From assembly GCF_030463565.1 (NCBI RefSeq), contig NC_134644.1:129391388-129455387 (forward strand): 64,000 nucleotides of DNA, written 5' to 3'. Below are positions 33,090 through 46,400 of this stretch, one piece after another. A model generated the notes under the pieces. The model saw only the letters and a list, made by a program, of their open reading frames with translations. It searched no databases and had not been told where the DNA came from. The DNA comes from Pelecanus crispus (lineage: Eukaryota; Chordata; Aves; Pelecaniformes; Pelecanidae). Every line of letters starts with the position of its first letter. The stretch's first letter is position 1. The translations under genes and the position numbers were made by a program.

Positions 33090-33790
33090 ATAGGGCACTG
33101 TGAGGGCCAGCAGCTCCCTGGGGCCTGGGAGCAGTGGTGGCCCCTGGGGCGGGAGGGCAGGGCCTGGCCGCCCGTCCTGTCCCACCACCCCAGCCAGGAG
33201 CGGGCCAGGCGGGGGGCACCAGGGCAGCCCCAGCCTGGGACATCAGGCACCTCCCTGAAGACAGGGACGAGCTGTGGCTGGAGCGGGGTGTAGGCTCGTG
33301 GGTGGGCCTGGCTTGACGGGGCCTACGACTGGAAGGGCCGGGTGGTGGGGAGCTGGAGACGGGCCCTGCTGTGGCCATCACTGGGGCCGCAACTGATGGC
33401 CCTGGGGGGCTGAAATGGGGTCCTGGGACCTGGGCAGGGTGTGGGGAGCCCTGTGGGGGCTGAAATGGGGTCCTGGGACCTGGGCAGGGTGTGGGGAGCC
33501 CTGTGGGGGCTGAAATGGGCTCCTGGGACCTGGGCCGGGTGGTGGGAAGCTGGAGACGGGCCCTGCTGTGGCCATCACTGGGGCAGCAACTGATGGCCCT
33601 GGGGGGCTGAAATGGGGTCCTGGGACCTGGGCAGGGTGTGGGGAGCCTTGTGGGGGCTGAAATGGGGTCCTGGGACCTGGGCAGGGTGTGGGGAGCCCTG
33701 TGGGGGTTGAAATGGGCTCCTGGGACCTGGGCAGGGTAGGGGGAGGAGAGCCACGGGTGTCTGGGCAGGGGCAGTTGGGGCTGGCAGTGC
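33090..33790. repeat. GC-rich island with nested minisatellite
   Basis: A sharp GC-rich block sits in AT-rich surroundings. From about 33335 it contains two copies of a 197-bp higher-order unit (33335-33531 and 33532 to about 33735). Each holds three 50-bp units of the type CTGAAATGGGGTCCTGGGACC..., with unit starts at 33410, 33460, 33510, 33607, 33657 and about 33707. Guanine runs are concentrated on the + strand, so G-quadruplexes are possible. Open frames here follow from the repeat and are not genes. The non-repetitive left part (33090-33334) has some CpG but no promoter that I can assign. Confidence 0.85.
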
Positions 33791-36700
33791 TCTCAGGGTC
33801 ATGACAGTATTTGTATTATCTGTGAAGATGAAATTCATTAACACTTTGTTTATTTATTTACACTTACCACATGGGAGAGCAATTTTATTTTTCTCTGTTT
33901 GAAAATAATCACTTTGAAATGAAATTAATGAACTGAAGATGATGTTTTGCATATACATCACTGGAAAAGAGGGTTTGTTTTTTGGGTTTTTTTTTGAGTC
34001 AGGAAGGAGTAGCTAACAGTTTACAGTTCCTTACAGGCAGCATAGAGAAAAAATCATTCAGTAAGAAAACTGTGTGTAAACATACATTGTTATGTGGACT
34101 GGTTGGGTCCTAGTACCCAGAATAAAATGTATCTGTCTGTCAAGTCTTTCCAGCTTGTGCTCTCTCCCTGCGCACGCACTTAGGTAATGTGGGAAGCGGG
34201 GAATGTAGCCAAGAGGAAAGGGACGGCCTCGGTGGGAAACATGGGTGATCTTCACGTCCTGTGCCTTGGTGTGGCCCTCTGTCATCCCTCTTTAAATGCC
34301 TTCCTCCACCCCCTTACTTTGCACATCCTCTGTATGAATTTGGGAGTGCAGAAAGGAGGTGATTGTTGGAGCGTTACACAACTTAGTATTAAGCTCTGGA
34401 TCACCATGCATCCTGTATCATCTGTGTGCTGGGGTGAGCCAAACGAGAGCCACTAAACCTGTGGTTTGTGGCCATGTTCTCACCCCAAGTTTACTATTAA
34501 AACTCAGCTGAATTAATGGATTTTCATGAATAAAAAGGTGAACTGAACCTGAACCAAATCTTGCTGTACTTAATTTTCTTTACTGATTCCCTTTTATCTA
34601 CAACAGATGAAAGTGAATAGTTCATTGTTAATCTTAAATAAGTTATTTGACTGATAGTTGCAGAGCTGGTGACCTTTTCCTTTTGGCTAGGTGACTGTGA
34701 GTTAACATTAGGACACCGAAAGCAACAGTAAATTGCCTGCATTACCTGTTTTGGCTATGCATCAAAATGTGTTGCTCATTCTAACATTGTGTAGTGCGAC
34801 TATTTCCTGAGATACTTCTGCACCTGCTTTTCATGACTTTTGGCATTTGGATTTTGAAGCTAAACGTTATGTGCATGTAGGAGTTTCTATTTACTGATTT
34901 GGAATTTATTTAGTGAAGGAATAGCAGACAGAAGGAGGAAGCTATTATTCTATATTAACTAAGATTAGAGCTCTTCACTCACTGAACCCCACAGCAGAAA
35001 CTAAAAAAACCTTTTAAATAATACATTAATTTCCATTTTAAACTGTATATATTGACCTTTCCTCTTAAGTTTTCTTTCCATAATTAGCTTTATTATCAAG
35101 AGAATCCTTCAGAAATTTGTGATGTTTCTTACTGGCTTTTGCAAAATGCTTTTTATATATAAGAGCTGTACATATTTTTTTTTTTTTCAATTTGTATACC
35201 ATATCTACCTTTAGGAGGCAGTTTCAGAGTCTCTGAATGGTCTTGCAGTACTTAGTTTAAGCCTGGATTGCCAAGCTAAGACACAGTAAGTAGGTGCCTG
35301 CTGAACGTGACTGACATTGATTGTTCTTTTCACCTGAGGATCAGGAAGAGACAGTTAGGCCTTGTACTACTTATTGCTGTAGAGCAGAAGTGTGGATCTC
35401 TAACACTCTGACATGCTTAACATTTTAACAGTTCAAATCTTCTCTCTGGAATTCTAATTCTGCTTCAGCAGACTAGTCCTGACATGGTTTCATGAAATGT
35501 GAAAGGAGAGGTGGTAGAGAAAAAAGGAAAGTGTATTAGTCAGTGCTCTAATTTAATGGCCCTCTGAATTTTAATCTCAAAGTAGCACACATTTCTAAGA
35601 TGCTTTGTTCCATATTTTAGAACAGTATCTCTGAAGGTTTCTACCTGGGGGATTACAGAGCACAGAGTATAAGGGGGGTGAAGCCTCACTTTATTCCTGA
35701 CTTAACAAGCATGACAGCAATTTCGCAAACCAGTTGCATTGTTTAAATGGTAATAGGTGAAGGACAGTTAGCTGATAAGCATTACCAGGTTTATTATGCA
35801 TTCTTTTCAAAGAAAGGTTGTAGAAAATGAAGAATTTGGCAAAGTGCCTGAATTCAAATAGAGCTAATATAAACTGATTGCACATTTATTTAAGCAATGA
35901 TGTCAGATTAAAAAAAAAAAAAAATATCTGTGAGCAATAGGTTTTATCCTGGACACAGCTCATCCATCAAATGAGCTGCATATTGAGAAACATGTTCTTT
36001 TAATGACTTTACACAGCAGACTCTGGAGTGTACCACATCTTGCAGTTTTGCTTGATTTTCTGAAGCAGAACTTTTCAGAATTTTACAGGGCAGTTTTCAA
36101 AGTTCTTCCTGCTTGTATTTGGTCAAACTTAGGTTGCATCACTCTGTAAGTGTATAAATTAAATATGCTTTTATTCTTTCTTTCTTTATTATGTGGGAAA
36201 CACACTCAGCTATATTATTTCAGTGTCATTTTGTTTTCTGGTTTTGAACTACCTTCTGATTTCGGGAGGTGATTCTGGATGATTAAAAGGAAGAAGAAAA
36301 ACATAAAAAATGTTCAGGCAGGTCTTTGGGTATATTAGATTAAATGACCTACAATTGTCCAAAAGTTGATAAATGTGATACCTCATCTTCAGAATTTAGA
36401 AATGAGAAAACTATAGACTTGAAGCTAGAGCATTACAGCAAATTCTTTCAGTCCAAGCTTTTGAATATTTGTGTATTATAAGATATTTCTCGTAATGTAA
36501 TCTAAGAATGGATGCTCTTAAACCTTATCAGGTACACTGCATTCAGCTTTTTTACATAACTTTCAGTCACAAATAGTAGGATTTGAGTTTAGGAGGAACT
36601 CCAGCAGAAACTGAAACCAAGACCTAATATAACTTGTAAAAAGATAATGAGTGAGACATAAAATGTTAAAAAGAATAATAAGGATGATATCGGCAGGTTG

Positions 36701-37365
36701 TGGAGGTGGTAAGCTGGCGCAAGCAAAAAGATTAGAAGTGAAAAGGGCAAGTGAGTGCAGATTTTATGTATTTATTATTATTTGTCAGCTTCCTGGTATT
36801 CTTTGCTCTATGCAAATCAGTGCAATTCATGACTGCTTCCCCAAGGACCTTAGGATCAAACTTAATGTAGAAAACACCATTCAGTCACACATAATACACA
36901 GATTAGAGTTTTGGGTTCAATATGGTCCAAATATTTTGGATTAAAAAATAAGCAATTGAAGTAGTATGTTTGATTTTTTTTGTTGTTCTTATTGTTTATT
37001 TTTTTAAATGACCTCTGCTGAAAATGGAAGTCAAGGAAAGGAGATCATAAAATAGATACCTCATGATTAACTTCATTGAAGCCCAAAGGTATTATAGTTT
37101 TGAAGCACCTGTGGTCTTTAACAAAAGCCTGAAAATCACTACAATTGCTGCAAATTATCTCACCCACAGCACTAGAGGCTAGTAAAGTACCTCATGACCT
37201 GGAATTCATCTTTTTTGTTGTTGTTCTATAACCCTTAAAACAAAGGATAAAAGATTAAAACAAAACAACAACAAAAAGGAAAGCATAAAAAGTAGTTTCT
37301 AGATAATGGCTTTTAAAGCTGTTAAATTCTAGATTTTGAAATATAATTTCTCTTGTATCAGTGTG
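33791..37365. other. AT-rich non-coding DNA
   Basis: No gene is supported. It contains T and A homopolymer runs, for example about 35910-35924. Nothing else can be named. Confidence 0.5.
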
Positions 37366-37460
37366 GTTCAGGACCAATTGAATGACAGCTAAAGCAGTTA
37401 GACTAGCTTAATGGGATCCAGGGCCAACTGAGTGACCACTAAAGCAGTTAGACTAGATTA
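37366..37460. repeat. diverged 50-bp tandem duplication
   Basis: Two copies at a 50-bp period share CTAAAGCAGTTAGACTAG exactly and are otherwise diverged (GGACCAATTGAATGACAG against GGGCCAACTGAGTGACCA). This is a local duplication of unknown origin. Confidence 0.75.
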
Positions 37461-40400
37461 TATTCCTTATAAAGTACTTTGTGCCATATTTATGCACTAT
37501 GTGTTGTACTGTGCAGCCATGTAAATATGAAAGTTGACTCACTGAGACTTTCCAGTAATTGCTGTAATAGTATATGCCAGGGTGTTTACTTGATATTGCT
37601 CATGTGACTATTTCAGATTCCTTAAGTTCCAAGGATTTGTTATTATTCTACAAAGATGTCATCTGATATGTTCATGTCATGCACTGGTAACATTTATTTT
37701 TTATGATACGATCAAAATTGTAATTCCAATATTACCATTGAGTTAAGAAGTCTTATTGAAGCTATTACTTCTGGAAGTTAGCTAATCCCAAAATAATTTT
37801 ATCATCATAATTTTTTTACACATAGGGAGAAGAAAATTCAAGTTCAGTCTTAGTAGATGTGAAGGCTTAGTTCAGCAAGATATTTAAATGTGTTTCTAAC
37901 TTTAAACATGAATATTTCTAAGTGCTGGTTTCACAAAGCTGTTTCTTGGCAAAGGACGAAAGAAAGAGAGAAGGAAAGAAAGGAAGAAACCCCTTTGCTA
38001 AATGGTTGACTTAAAAAGTGAACAGAATGTAATAAAATGCTGTCCCTTTTTCTGCTTCCTTAGCTAATGTCATGAAGCTTTGAAATATCCCATCAGATAT
38101 TAAGTTATGGTTAGATAAAGATATATTAATTTTTATTACCGTATCTTCAAACTTTTAAGTATTGATTTTGAGACCTTATTTTGATCTCGTCACAGCTTTA
38201 TCCTACTGTGATTCTATCAATTATGTAGAGTTATCCCTGACTCTGAAAGTATAGATCACTCTTTTGAAAGCCATAAATGTTTATTAGGCAGATTTGGAAT
38301 ACGAAGCCATATGCTAAACAGCTGAAGGGACAGAGTTATGAATCCTGTGTTGTCAATTATGGTGGAAAGGAGATTTTGAAGTGGAAGATCACAGCTCTGG
38401 AAAGAGGAAAATCTGTATGTCCAGCTCATTCCTGCCTGTTTTACAATAGGCATTGCAGAAACTGTTACCCAGCTTTCCCCTAATGGCAGAGTTATATAGT
38501 TAAAGAGTTATAGGTCTCCAATGACAAATATCAGAAAATGGGAACAAAAGCTACAGGCATGGCCTGGTAAGTCTTCCACGTCTGAGATGTTTTTAACTCT
38601 AGAGTACAGAACTAGGAATGGGCCTACACTGTAGAGTTTTTGTGAAAGTATCTAAATGAACAGATAAATTATACTGTTATTGGTTATTTCAGTCTTGAAG
38701 TTTCTGAACAAGAGACTTGAAATTTGTGGGGCAAATGGAACAGCTGGTTACAAGTTTTGATGAAAAAGTAAAAGAAAAGAGTTTGGCCATGTAAACCTTT
38801 TGAAAGTCCAAGTTGTCTGTGAATAACTACCCCATGTTCTTCTCTACAATCTGAATCCTAAGCCTCCATTAAAAGCACTAGAAACTTTTTTGCATGGAAA
38901 GAGATCTCGGAATAGAAGTTATTTGTTTTATTACTGTGTTTTTGCCCAACCATGACCTACTTGGACTGCTGCTGTGTGGAAATGGTGTTGGGTGAATACA
39001 TCTGGGGGACACCACAGCTGCTTCCCCAGGAAATGTAGAAAGTTAAACAGAAGCCATAGCAGAACAGGCTTCTAGATGGAGTGGTGGGAGATATGCACAA
39101 GCAGTGAAGATGATCTGATAAGCTTGACAGCATAACTTATTTTTTGCATTGGCTATTGCAAGGTTGGTATCTTGAGGGTTTACAGGCAACTAGTCCAGGG
39201 ACAGAGGAATTCCTAAGGCAGCTGAGTGTTGTCAAATATACTGAAAGAGACTCAAAAATCCCATGATGCTTGAACACTGTCTGGGAAAAGACTTCTTTTT
39301 AGCCTGTTATTTAGACTTTGTAATGATGGGATAGGCAACTGGGTTCTTTGACTGAACATGGCACTGTGCTGTGTACACGGAAGCTATTATATTAATAGAG
39401 TAATATTTTTTACATTATTATTTGTGTCCATATAGAAAGATCCCATAGAAACAGGTCACGGACATTTGAAGACAAGCAGTACAGTCTAGCTAAGTGTAAT
39501 TTGGGAACCTAAAAGAGCACATACACTCCAGTGTTCTGTTGGGGAAGGTCTGAAGATACAAACTTTGTCTTCCTGCCCTGTTCCCATGAAGGAGAACAAA
39601 AAAGTCCATTGGACTGGCAAATCTAAACCATTTTTGAGGAGTTTACTGCTGCTCTAGGATTGTCTCAAAAATCTTATACATAACACTACTCTCAAGCCTG
39701 GAGCAGGACTAATTTGTTCACAAGTGGGTAAGAAGAACTCCAGTTCTATATATAATATAGAATTCATTGAAGAGAAGTTGCTAAATGTTGTGTTTGGTTA
39801 TTGAATAGAAGGGTTTAGTATTAAAATGTAATGATTGTCAAACAGTAGCTTAAATCCTTTGATAAACCCTCCTGTACATAAGAAGATGTTGCTGTATGTT
39901 CATATGGCCTCATCTCACCATAACCTGTCATTTGCATCAGTAACGGAGGGAGAATCCAGTAAGGGAGAAGCCCAGCTTAATGGAAGGGAAAGTTAGAAGC
40001 AGGATATGCTTTAGATCCCAGATGATGAAAGGTGGGGTTAAAAGGTTTACTCTTTAAAAAGAAAGCCAGATAAGCAGTTATTTATAGGCTGTTCTGGTGT
40101 TTTTCCTAGAGGATACTGAGCAGAACTGAAGTTTGCTCAAAACTTCAGACAGAAGAGAGATTGGTTTGGAGTTTACTTGCCTTTCTTTATTAATTTTTTT
40201 AAGCTAAACTTACATAGATGGACTATAAAGGAAAAACTCAGGTATGTGGCTGTTTCAGACTTTGTGAAGACAGTTATTGCAATTCCTGCAAAGACTGGCA
40301 TGATCAGTTTAGTGACCCCATCACACTATAAGACATATTTGAAAGTGGAAAAAACACAGTTTTGCGATAACTGTAGTTACACCAAGATCAGGAAGGTGGT

Positions 40401-43400
40401 GCCTACTATTTTCTCAAACATTATACTGCAGTTATGGCAGCAGATTGTTTGTCAATTGATTTTGTCTAAAACAGTCTCTTTTAAAAGTCAGAGGAGATAG
40501 TAGAAGACCATGTGACTGCATACATTAAGGACATTTTTATCTTTTGAGCTGTTAATATGTCATCTTTAAAGAAATAAAAGTTAGTAATGGAAGTTTTTTC
40601 TCATGTGTTTTTAACAGATGTGTCCTCTTTTTTCTCGTTCTTCCACCATCTGGTTGTAAGAATACAAAAGAACTGTGAATGAAAAGCTTGGTGGATATTT
40701 ACTAGTTGCCAGTCGTTATGATCTCTCCCAAATCATGCTCATGTTCAAGTGCTAGGTTACAAATTCTCATAGCAATACTTCTGGACTCTCACAATATTTT
40801 ATAGGTTGATTGTTAATGGTTGTTAAAACTGCTGCCTGAAAACTGCTGCTATTTTTACAGAAAGAATGCAATTCTCAGAAAAAAAGGAACATAAGCTTTG
40901 GACTGGTTTAAACAGCAAGAAACTTAAATATTTCTCATTGAGTGAACCATTTTTTTTAAACAGAGGCTGATGGCTCTTAAAACCATGAAGAAATACAAGA
41001 ACCTGGAAGCTGTGCTGTTGCTAAGAGAGGTAATAGCAGCAGGTTACAAAAGAAATCTCAATTTTCAAAGGAGAAGCATTTCCTAAAGAGTGAAATACTC
41101 TCTAATATCATATTTAGCGATCTCGTTTTCACTTCTTTTTAAATCAGGCTTAGACAGTTATGCTTTATGAAGAATTCTTTTAAAAATATGATCAAGTATC
41201 ACAAATACAAGTCTAGAACAACACTTCTGAAGCTAGAACCATCACAAAGGATTCCCATTCAATGTCAGTATTTATACTTCACAAATTGGTATTTTCTTAC
41301 ATAGTTTCAAGTTCAGATAAAGCTTCTTGATACCAGGATTTCCTAGACTAACTTGCAGTTTGGCATGTTTATTAACCAGCAAAACAACTTATATTTTGGG
41401 GACTCTGGGCAGCAGACTCTTTGACATTAAGTTTACTAAGAGTCTCATATTTAAGTTGTCTACCATTTACTCTCAGTATGTCCTTGTAGCTTACCCTGAT
41501 GGCACTGCTGTCACTTACACTGAAAGTAAGAGGCCAGTCTTTTCCCTAGGCTATGTGGACGTCAACAGTTTCTAAAAATAGTCATGTATTTTGTTCTGCT
41601 GCATGATCTTAATTTAGCTGAGCTTCCTGCCTTAATCATTCCTTTGTGACAGGTTTGCCAAATCCCAGATCCTCAAACATGCCATACAGCCCCACAACAC
41701 CCATATTCACTTCCTGAGTCAGTGTGTTGTGCTAATATTCACTTAATTTGCTTTAATTCAGTGTGTCACTGGACTTCTGTATGGAGCTTGTTCTCTTTCC
41801 ATATCTCTCTTTCACTTCAATATTTCTAAAATGATAAAGAATGCTTTTAAGCAATTGTGATTCAGGTGGTACCCAAAACTGCACTTAAGTAATTTGTTTT
41901 CAGTAGGCATGTCACAAGCAATGAATTTTGATAGTTCCAGTAATCTTGTGAAAAGTTTTTAAAATACAGCACAGTTACCATAACCATGTGACTGAAGATG
42001 TAAGGAAAGTATCTCTCAATGCATCTCTGGCCCTCTCTTCTCAATATTACTGCTTATAGTCAGCTTATCCTAAGATTTACATAACTTCTCTTTCTCCAAG
42101 TTTAATCTTTTGTTTCCCAGGTCTGCTGAGGGTAACAAAATTTAAAGAAGTTAGGTTCTTTAATATACCTGAAATACTTTCCCTTCAGCTTTCCAGTCAG
42201 AGAATATGGAATACTATTGATGAAAAAAGATAACAAAATTTATCTTAGTACATACGGATTTGATCAAGCTGACTTTTATATAAGAACAGTTTTGAAAAAT
42301 AATATGAAATGGGGAAATGCAAATGATTTTTTAAAACACATTTCCATCTTCCCCTCCTTCACATCTTTTTGTTTCCTTGCCCTTCTTCTTATCAACAATC
42401 TCTTCCCTCTTCTCTCTTGTTTTTCTCTCCCCTTTTAACACTTTTTCCTCTTTCAGCAGTCTTCTCGGGCTGGCACTGTGTTACATTTACTAACACACAA
42501 ACTTTGTGGATAGTTTGGAAAATTTTCTTTCCTACTTCCATTACCTTGGGGGAAAAGTATGCTGAAAAAGAACTCTATACCTCCCTCTAGTTCCATATCC
42601 CCACAGGGTGAGGAGATGGAGTCTTCAAACTATAAACTTTTTATTTCCTGAAATAGATGTTTAAGTGAATAAAGGAATTGTGACCTGAACTCTGTCCTCT
42701 CCCTTACTCTCTTGACTGAGAGTCTTGGAAAGTAAAAAGGAAGAGCAAAACTCCTGCTTTGCTTCAGTGACTGTGTCTGAAGTGCAGAATTCCTTTGGTA
42801 CTGTTTAGTGTACCAATATAGATGTACAGCTACTATACCTGTGAGTTTTGGAGACATTAATGGAATTTTTTAAACTAGAGTCCCATTTGATTTCAAGATT
42901 TATGTTTAAAATCTTTCAGGTAAGTGAAAAGTTAGAAAATACTTGAATTAAGCATATCTGTGCAAACTGAAGCCATCATATTTTCATGTATACACTATGA
43001 TTCAGTTTCAGTTACACAATCACAATCTAAGTTTTCCACTGGTACCCACTTTAAAAAAAACTTCACGTAAAAAGTAACCTGTAATGAGGTATCTTCTGGT
43101 ACTCTCACAGGTAGGCTTGGAAGCTTTAGATCTGTCATTTGAACTAGTGTACTAGCGCTGTAATGTTCTGCCACCTTTTGTGAGTTTCCAAAAGATGAAG
43201 CTCCTAGTTTATGTTTATCATTACCAATGAAACTGGCTTCTGTCATTGAGGGTAGTTGCACAGACAACCTACATCCATGGTATTTAACTGCCTTGTACTC
43301 TGAAGTAGGGTGGCTGTGAGAAAATTGCCTATTGAGAATGATCCTTATACTAACTCCTGAATCATGCAGCCTGTTGTTTTGGAGAGTACTTTGGCACAGA

Positions 43401-46400
43401 CTATATCCATATGAGGGTCCATACTAACAGCTCAAATGATATATACAATAAATTTCTGATGTTGCTTAATTTTAGTATTCTGTACAGTAAAACAGGTGTA
43501 ATGCTACCATGCCTGTGGAATTTTGATCTGATTTTTGAGTACCATTTCCCTGGAGGCAAATGCTCTATGGTGGTTACAAACCTTCATTTTCATTCTCCTG
43601 AAGGTTGTCTCCTTCCTCATCCCTCAACTTGCCCGTGGCCCAAAAGCTTCCTCAGGTTGGCCTACTCCTTTCTGATGATCTACCAAGTTTCAGATTCCTT
43701 TCCACATTCTATTACTGGTAACACTTTTTGAACATGACTTCAGCATGTTCCAATCTGCTTGACTGTACAGTTCAAATTTTCATCATCTTCTTTCATCTGC
43801 ATTTAGTGTCTCTCATCTACATTTAGTGGAGCGTGAAAGACAATCATAGGAGTTACTGATATTAGTCCCACCCATGTTATAATTAGATTGCATCAGGAGT
43901 GTGTCCAAGACTTTACAGACAAAGAAAAATTTCTTATGACTTTCAGTTTTTGGCATCCTGCTCTCAATGAGCTCAAGAACATATTAAGTAAAATCTAAAC
44001 TGAGCGGTAGTCAATTAGGTAGAAAATGAGATAACCAAAATGAGTAATTCCCATGAGGTAACTGATTAAATAGAGATGGCACCTATAGCTGTCCACCCAC
44101 ATCTGCCCTGCACAGGTATCATTGCGTGGCAGCTCAGTGTTCCTGGACCAGCACATTTTACCACTAGCCAGTGTTTTTCTGAATCAGCCTCAGTGTTTAA
44201 AAGTGGAGCAGGCTATAGTTGGTGCCTCTTTGCAACTTACTGCTATACCCCTATGGCAGGATTAACAAGCTGCAGGAGGGGGCTGTATAGACAGCTGGGA
44301 TGACCATTTCACCATCCCAGTCCAATCCAGTCCCATGCAGAAGGATTTTCAGTGAGGGGTACTGCTTTCAGAGGGATACTTTCTGATTAGCCTTAAGTGT
44401 TTCTCACTGGCTATTTAACTTTGTTTATTTTAATTTTACGGTACTCTAAGTGCTATGTTTTCCTATGTGGCATATTTTGCATATCTCAAGTTCTCTTTTT
44501 ATACATTTTGACAATGTACTACTGCAGGAACAGTCTGACAATAAATAAACTTGACTTGATGATATTACAACAGTACTGCTACAAATTCCTGCTTTCTGGA
44601 TTCCAGAGGAGTTAAAGAGGCTTTTGCTGCAATCATATAAAAACTCAAGTGGAAGATCTAATTATGTTGATTAATTTTGAGCCAAGTTATTGGTGTTTGT
44701 TTTCCATAAGTACTGAATTCTTATATATAGAAGTGTCTGCTCTGAAAAAAGACAAATGTGGTGAAGACTATGCAAACCATGACCATGATATCTCTGATGG
44801 CTAGAATTTCCTAATTCATGCACAGTATTATTCCACCTTCCTTCACTGGCAACTATGTGAAATAGGTTACTTCTTTTTTTCCTTAACCTGAAAAAAATTA
44901 GTGTTTAATGGTAGTCTTTATAAGTGACTTTGCAGATAAGGCAACACTAGCAGCAACTGCAATAAGCCTTGGGCACTCTCTGTGCCATAGCTATGCTGTC
45001 CCAGAGGTGACAAACAAATGCATAGTTTTTAATGGTGACTACTGGAAGTGTGTGCGTGCTTGTTATAGGAATTCTTCTTAGATGGGAAGGTCTCTGTTGA
45101 TTACAGAACCTGGTAGCAGAAACTAAGTTGCGGTTCAGACTTCAGTCTAAAGCTGTCAAATGGTCACTTAATCACAATAATTTAAGTATTTTTATCAATC
45201 AGTTTTTCAAATTATTCCTTGTATTTTTTGTGATTAACTTGGTTATTTATGGAAAATCTGTAAATTCATACTTCAGAAAAGGAACAAAAAAAAGCCTATG
45301 AATAATCAGTGACATTCAAGGATCAGTGCAGTACAACACAGAGATGCCGTAGTCCACTTTAAATAATAAATCTGGAGTCTTGCTCCTATAATCTCCAATT
45401 TGTTTTGTTCTCTGGTGTTTCACCTAGGAGATTCTGATACCAGAAGTTAGTCATTTAAATTCAGTGTCTCAGCAAAGAATGTTGATTTAATGAAAGTAGT
45501 ATACCTGGTTTCTTCTGTTCTGCCAGCTTGCACTGACTGTGTTATCTCACAGCTTCTCAAGCTGCCTCTCTACCCATCTTCCTGGGTAGCTTCCAGGCAT
45601 ATTCCCCAAACCTTTTTACTCCTGATAGCCCAATTCTATTTCCAAGTTATCAGTGAGAAAACTGACTAGCAGTTGCAAAAACAGTGACAATGGTAATTAC
45701 TAAGTAGAAAGAAAACTCCAATTCAAATATTAATCTGAAAACAAGCACTGAAAGCTAAATGGCACCATTTTTTTCATTAGGCTGTAGTGATTTTTGTTAC
45801 CATCTCCATGGAAAGGAGTGATAAAGTCCTTCACTGCTGCATTTGAGACACCATCCCAACAAGGTATCTACTTCTATCTGAACCAGTTAGGAGCTTCTAC
45901 TACAAATCCAGAAGACTTGTATTTACATTTGTGGACATAACAGGAAAACAACTTAAAACACTGCCACTGCTCTATCTCAAACCAATTACAAATTTATTAT
46001 ATTGTGATATATAACCTGGTAATTTAAAATATAACAGACAGTGTTTCGATTTTGTGAATGTAGAATAGGAATATTCTTTTTAAAACTATGAATCATTTCA
46101 TAAAAAAAAAAGAATGAAAATGTTTTGACCTTACTCAACTAATTTCAATCCCATCAAAACAAGGAAAGGTCAAAATCAGATATTGTTTTGGTTATGAAGT
46201 TTCAAATAAAACTTGGATTATTTTTTTGTCCTGGGGCAATTTAAAATGATTTGTTTTCATTGAAGTTAATGAAACTTCTGAATTTCTCTGAGATTAGATG
46301 TTGCCATTTCTTTCAGTTATGCTTATCTTGTTAGTTCAAGCTCTATCAAGACACGCTGGAGTTTGTGATTCAAACTGTAGCATATGAGCAGAAATGGTGT

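Noticed and set aside
33378..33844. Pro/Gly/His-rich antisense frames in the minisatellite
   Set aside because: They are the translation of a 50-bp repeat. The frame stays open because of GC content and repetition, not coding constraint.
40177..40500. 107-codon frame with a Cys pair
   Set aside because: There is a single C-x2-C with no second pair, no family resemblance and no exon context.
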